The notes beneath the pieces are model-generated. The model was given only the letters and a program-made list of their open reading frames with translations, ran no database searches and was not told the origin of the DNA. From positions 1 through 8,980 of the forward strand of contig CAYYWP010000196.1 in NCBI GenBank assembly GCA_964475125.1: 8,980 nt of DNA, in the 5' to 3' direction. The DNA comes from CAYYWP01 sp964475125 (GTDB lineage: Bacteria > Desulfobacterota > Binatia > HRBIN30 > CADEER01). Positions 6,379-8,980 of this stretch are shown here, one piece after another. The position numbers and the translations under genes were made by a program. Numbering within the stretch: position 1 is the first letter of the stretch; each line of letters starts with the position of its first letter.

Positions 6379-6392
6379 GGCTAAGCTTAACC
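6379..6392. promoter_or_regulatory. Near-palindrome upstream of the Phd-type gene, possible operator
   Basis: GGCTAAGCTTAACC pairs with itself at six of seven positions around a perfect TAAGCTTA core. It lies 12-26 bp before the ATG at 6366, where Phd-family antitoxins typically bind to repress their own promoter. It is also AT-richer than its surroundings. Confidence 0.35.
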
Positions 6393-6401
6393 AGGCCTAA
6401 T

Positions 6402-6413
6402 GCCAGCGCTGGC
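6402..6413. repeat. Perfect 12-bp palindrome
   Basis: GCCAGCGCTGGC is a perfect palindrome centred about 22 bp upstream of the preceding near-palindrome, roughly two helical turns away. It may be a second operator half for the Phd-type antitoxin, or chance in GC-rich DNA. Confidence 0.25.
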
Positions 6414-6506
6414 CTCAACGCGCGAGCGCCGAACCGGCGACAGCGGGATAACGACCAGAGAGAGCGCCTTGTTTGACCCCCAGCCTTGATGGTTCTTACT
6501 CGGATT

Positions 6507-6541
6507 CGCCGGACGGGGCGCTGACCGGACGCCCTCCGGCG
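6507..6541 (-). terminator. GC-rich hairpin after the cyclase gene
   Basis: On the minus strand CGCCGGAGGGCG pairs with CGCCCCGTCCGGCG, leaving two single-base bulges and a 9-base loop. This gives a 12-bp stem beginning 10 bases after the cyclase stop codon. The position suits transcription termination, but no U-tract follows, so intrinsic termination is uncertain. It may instead be a 3' stabilising hairpin. Confidence 0.4.
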
Positions 6542-6550
6542 GGTCCCTGC

Positions 6551-7441
6551 CTATGCGGTGACGCGATAGCAGATCACATCCGGGCGCTCGACACCGGCGA
6601 CAATGCGGCCGCTGCCGGACAGGACGATCTCCTCGCGCACGGCGCGCAGCACCGCCCCGCCGTCGACATACACGTAGGTGCCGTTGGTGCTGCGGTCGAT
6701 GAGCACGAACTTGTCGGCGCGCAGGGCGATCTCGGCGTGGGTGCGCGAGACGGCGTCCTCGGCGATGAGGATATCGCTGTCCGGCTGGCGGCCGATGGTC
6801 AGGCGCGGCCGCTCCGGACCGATGACGAAGAGCCGCTCGCCGTGCGTGATCTCCAGAGAGGCCGTCGGCACGCGGATGCGGGTGCCAACGTGTACCGTCT
6901 CGTCACCGCTCGCCCGTGTCAGCTCGTAGACCAGCACCGCCCCCGGCCGGTTGCGCAGCGGCAATTGCGCGATGAGTCGGGTGCGCTGCCTCCAGGTCGG
7001 GGACAGGACCTCGTAGACGGCGGCGGAGAGAAAGATTTCATCGCCGTCCGCCAGCCCGACCAGGCGCGCCGCGACATTGACGATGTCGCCATAGACGTCA
7101 TCGGCCGTCAGCACCGCCCGGCCGAAGCTGATCCCCGCCCGTACGCGCACCGCCTCGCGCCCGGTCGGCGCGGCCGGATCGCCGATCGCCTCGCGCACCG
7201 CGGCGGCCGCCTCCACCGCTGGACCTGGCGTCTCGAACACCGCCAATATTCCGTCTCCGAGCCGCTTCACCACGCGCCCACCCGCCCAGCGCACCTGCGC
7301 ATCGAGCACGTCGAGGCAGGCTTGGTTGAGTGCAAAAGCAGTCTGATCGCCTCGCTGCACGTAGAGCGCCGAGCTCCCCGTGATGTCGGCAAACATCACG
7401 GCCACCGAGCCTACGGGAGCGCGCCGCCCTTCGTCCGCCAT
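6551..7441 (-). CDS. Class III adenylate cyclase with C-terminal FHA domain
   Basis: The protein has 296 residues and no membrane segment, so it is likely cytoplasmic and dimeric. The cyclase domain (about 11-175) converts ATP to cAMP. All six canonical residues are present at spacings matching mycobacterial Rv1625c: metal ligands D19 (FADITGS) and D63 (KRLGDG), adenine-selecting K59 and D115, and transition-state N122 and R126 (GDIVNVAAR). The Lys/Asp pair predicts adenylate rather than guanylate cyclase activity. The FHA domain (about 195-285) keeps the phosphothreonine-pocket signature: G217-R218, S232-R-T-H235 and S251-T-N253-G254-T. It probably docks a phosphorylated partner or regulates the cyclase. 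The gene is monocistronic by appearance and divergent from the glucosidase gene across 92 bp. cAMP made here could reach the cNMP-fold protein encoded nearby, which is inference. The ATG at 7441 has no clear ribosome binding site. Confidence 0.92.
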   Translation of the reverse strand: MADEGRRAPVGSVAVMFADITGSSALYVQRGDQTAFALNQACLDVLDAQVRWAGGRVVKRLGDGILAVFETPGPAVEAAAAVREAIGDPAAPTGREAVRVRAGISFGRAVLTADDVYGDIVNVAARLVGLADGDEIFLSAAVYEVLSPTWRQRTRLIAQLPLRNRPGAVLVYELTRASGDETVHVGTRIRVPTASLEITHGERLFVIGPERPRLTIGRQPDSDILIAEDAVSRTHAEIALRADKFVLIDRSTNGTYVYVDGGAVLRAVREEIVLSGSGRIVAGVERPDVICYRVTA

Positions 7442-7533
7442 CGCCGGCTGCAGAGCACAGGGCCGCGCGCGTTGTCAAAGCCGCCGGCGCTTGAACTTGC
7501 GGCCCGCGAGCGGCACATTCCCGCCGGGTGGCC
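7442..7533. promoter_or_regulatory. Divergent promoter region, cyclase and glucosidase
   Basis: These 92 bp separate two divergent genes and should hold both promoters. Leftward there is a perfect TTGACA (7478-7473) but no good -10 at the right distance. Rightward, TTGAAC (7491-7496) and CACATT (7514-7519) are 17 bases apart, a weak pair that would give a very short leader. Neither is convincing alone. Confidence 0.3.
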
Positions 7534-8980
7534 ATGGCCAGAACGCGCCTCACCGCCGAGGAGCGGCGGCTGATCGAGGACCGCCAGCGCGCGCACAACT
7601 GGAAACGCTGGGGGCCGTACCTGGCCGAGCGGCAGTGGGGCACCGTGCGCGAGGACTACTCCGCCGACGGTGACTGCTGGGCATACTTCCCGCACGACCA
7701 CGCGCGCAGTCGCGCCTACCGCTGGGGTGAAGACGGGCTGCTCGGCATCTGCGACCGCCAGGGGCGGTTGTGTTTCGCCCTGGCGCTGTGGAACGAGCAC
7801 GATCCGATCCTGAAGGAGCGCCTGTTCGGCCTCGCCGGTCCGGAGGGCAATCACGGCGAGGACGTGAAGGAGGTCTACTTCTATCTCGACTCGACGCCGA
7901 CACACTCCTATATGCGGGCGCTCTACAAGTACCCACAGATGGAGTTCCCCTACGCCCGCTTGGTGGAGGAGAATCGCCGCCGCGGGCGCGAGCAACCCGA
8001 GTTCGAGCTCACCGATAGCGGGGCGTTCGACGGCGATCGCTACTTCGACGTCGCGGTGGAGTACGCGAAGGCCGCCCCCAACGACCTCTGCATCCGCATC
8101 AGCGCCACGAACCGCGGCCCTGAGCGGGCCGTAATGCACCTCCTGCCGACCTTGTGGTTCCACAACACCTGGGCGTGGGGTCGCCACGGCGTGGGTTACT
8201 GGCCCAAGCCGGTCATCACCTGGGCGCGCGAGATACGCCTGCGCGCCGAGCACACCTCGCTCGGCTGCTGGCATCTCGACGTACTGCCCGGCCCGGCCGG
8301 TCTGCCGGTCTGGCTCTTCACCGACAACGAAACCAACCACGAGCGCCTGTTCGGTGCCCCGAATCGGGTGCCGTACGTCAAGGATGCCTTTCACGACTAC
8401 GTCATTCACCGCCACCCCGAAGCCGTGAACCCGGCGCAGGTCGGGACCAAGGCGGCGGCACACTACCAGCTCGCGCTCGCACCGGGCGCGGCGGCCGTGC
8501 TCGACCTGCGGCTGCATGCCGCCGAGGGGACGCCGGACCGGATCGACAGCGCGGCCTTCGCGCGCGTCATCGCCGCACGCCGGCGGGAGGCCGATGAGTT
8601 CTTTGCCACGCGCATTCCGGCCACACTGTCCGATGCGCGCCGGCACGTCTCTCGCCAGGCGTACGCCGGTCTGCTGTGGACCAAACAGTTCTACCATTAC
8701 GACGTCGCCGCATTCCTCACCGGCGATCCGACCGGTCCCCCGCCGCCGCCGGAGCGCGCCGGCGGGCGCAATGCCGACTGGCGCCATCTCTACAACCGCG
8801 ACGTGCTCGCCGTCCCAGACAAGTGGGAGTACCCGTGGTTCGCCGCCTGGGACCTCGCCTTCCACACCATCCCGTTCGCCGAGCTCGACTCGGAGTTCGC
8901 CAAGGAGCAACTCGTGCTGCTGCTGCGCGAGTGGTACATGCACCCGAACGGTCAAGTTCCGGCCTACGAGTTCGCCTTCT
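7534..8980 (+). CDS. GH63/MGH1-type glucosidase (partial, C-terminus beyond right edge)
   Basis: The frame gives 482 codons without a stop before the window ends, and full-length relatives are about 880-900 residues as I recall. The N-terminus is highly characteristic of bacterial proteins annotated as glucosidase in the GH63/mannosylglycerate-hydrolase-like clan: NWKRWGPYLAERQWGTVRED, then FPHDHARSRAYRWGEDGLLG, and GPEGNHGEDVKE. The first ~330 residues form the beta-rich N-domain. The (alpha/alpha)6 barrel begins after about 370, and D440 in WFAAWDLAFH corresponds to the family's general-acid aspartate. The enzyme would hydrolyse an alpha-glucosidic bond by inversion, with substrate unknown and no signal peptide seen. 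The ATG at 7534 is preceded by GGGTGG. An in-frame GTG at 7528 is possible. Nothing nearby suggests a sugar operon. Confidence 0.9.
   Translation, partial: MARTRLTAEERRLIEDRQRAHNWKRWGPYLAERQWGTVREDYSADGDCWAYFPHDHARSRAYRWGEDGLLGICDRQGRLCFALALWNEHDPILKERLFGLAGPEGNHGEDVKEVYFYLDSTPTHSYMRALYKYPQMEFPYARLVEENRRRGREQPEFELTDSGAFDGDRYFDVAVEYAKAAPNDLCIRISATNRGPERAVMHLLPTLWFHNTWAWGRHGVGYWPKPVITWAREIRLRAEHTSLGCWHLDVLPGPAGLPVWLFTDNETNHERLFGAPNRVPYVKDAFHDYVIHRHPEAVNPAQVGTKAAAHYQLALAPGAAAVLDLRLHAAEGTPDRIDSAAFARVIAARRREADEFFATRIPATLSDARRHVSRQAYAGLLWTKQFYHYDVAAFLTGDPTGPPPPPERAGGRNADWRHLYNRDVLAVPDKWEYPWFAAWDLAFHTIPFAELDSEFAKEQLVLLLREWYMHPNGQVPAYEFAF

Larger units (their letters stand above)
6367..6550. other. 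184-bp intergenic region between cyclase and Phd-type antitoxin
   Basis: No coding sequence is supported here. It contains the two palindromes upstream of the antitoxin gene and a GC-rich hairpin just past the cyclase stop. Both flanking genes read leftward, so it should hold the end of the cyclase transcript and the promoter of the antitoxin. I could not identify a convincing promoter pair. Confidence 0.6.

Noticed and set aside
7411..8955. 514-codon leftward open frame opposite the glucosidase
   Set aside because: The rightward frame encodes an unmistakable GH63-type protein with conserved motifs, so this is an antisense shadow.

Overview
The window is GC-rich and densely coded, with high-GC third positions and few gaps. 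This suggests a soil or groundwater bacterium with a periplasmic multiheme electron-transfer chain, of deltaproteobacterial, Binatota-like or similar type. No marker gene allows firm taxonomy.

Region A (1-5343) is a redox module. Three genes run leftward as one apparent operon. The first encodes a 626-residue protein joining two cyclic-nucleotide-binding folds, an FHA domain and a ferredoxin domain with ligands for four [4Fe-4S] clusters (2042-3922). The second encodes a five-helix membrane protein with two HX13H histidine pairs, a probable di-heme cytochrome b (1114-2019). The third encodes a membrane-anchored multiheme cytochrome c with seven complete CXXCH motifs and an eighth cut by the window edge (1-1093). 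Divergent to them, across about 92 bp, is a secreted five-heme cytochrome related to the cytochrome c554 family (4015-5343). Together they could form a periplasm/membrane/cytoplasm electron conduit whose cytoplasmic end carries sensor domains. The physiological donor and acceptor cannot be read from the sequence.

Region B (5378-6366) is a toxin-antitoxin islet, leftward. It holds a PIN-domain VapC-like toxin overlapping by 4 bp with a ribbon-helix-helix antitoxin, and upstream of these a Phd/YefM-type antitoxin with no toxin of its own. A sigma70-like promoter with an inverted repeat in its spacer lies just before the ribbon-helix-helix gene and predicts a nearly leaderless mRNA.

Region C (6551-7441) is a leftward class III adenylate cyclase with all six canonical catalytic residues and a C-terminal FHA domain. 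It is notable that a cAMP-making enzyme and a redox protein with cyclic-nucleotide-binding folds, both carrying FHA domains, lie within about 3 kb of each other.

Region D (7534-8980) is the first 482 codons of a rightward GH63/MGH1-type glucosidase, cut by the right edge. It appears metabolically unrelated to the rest.

There is no stretch longer than 300 bp without a gene, and I saw no tRNA, rRNA, insertion sequence or CRISPR array.
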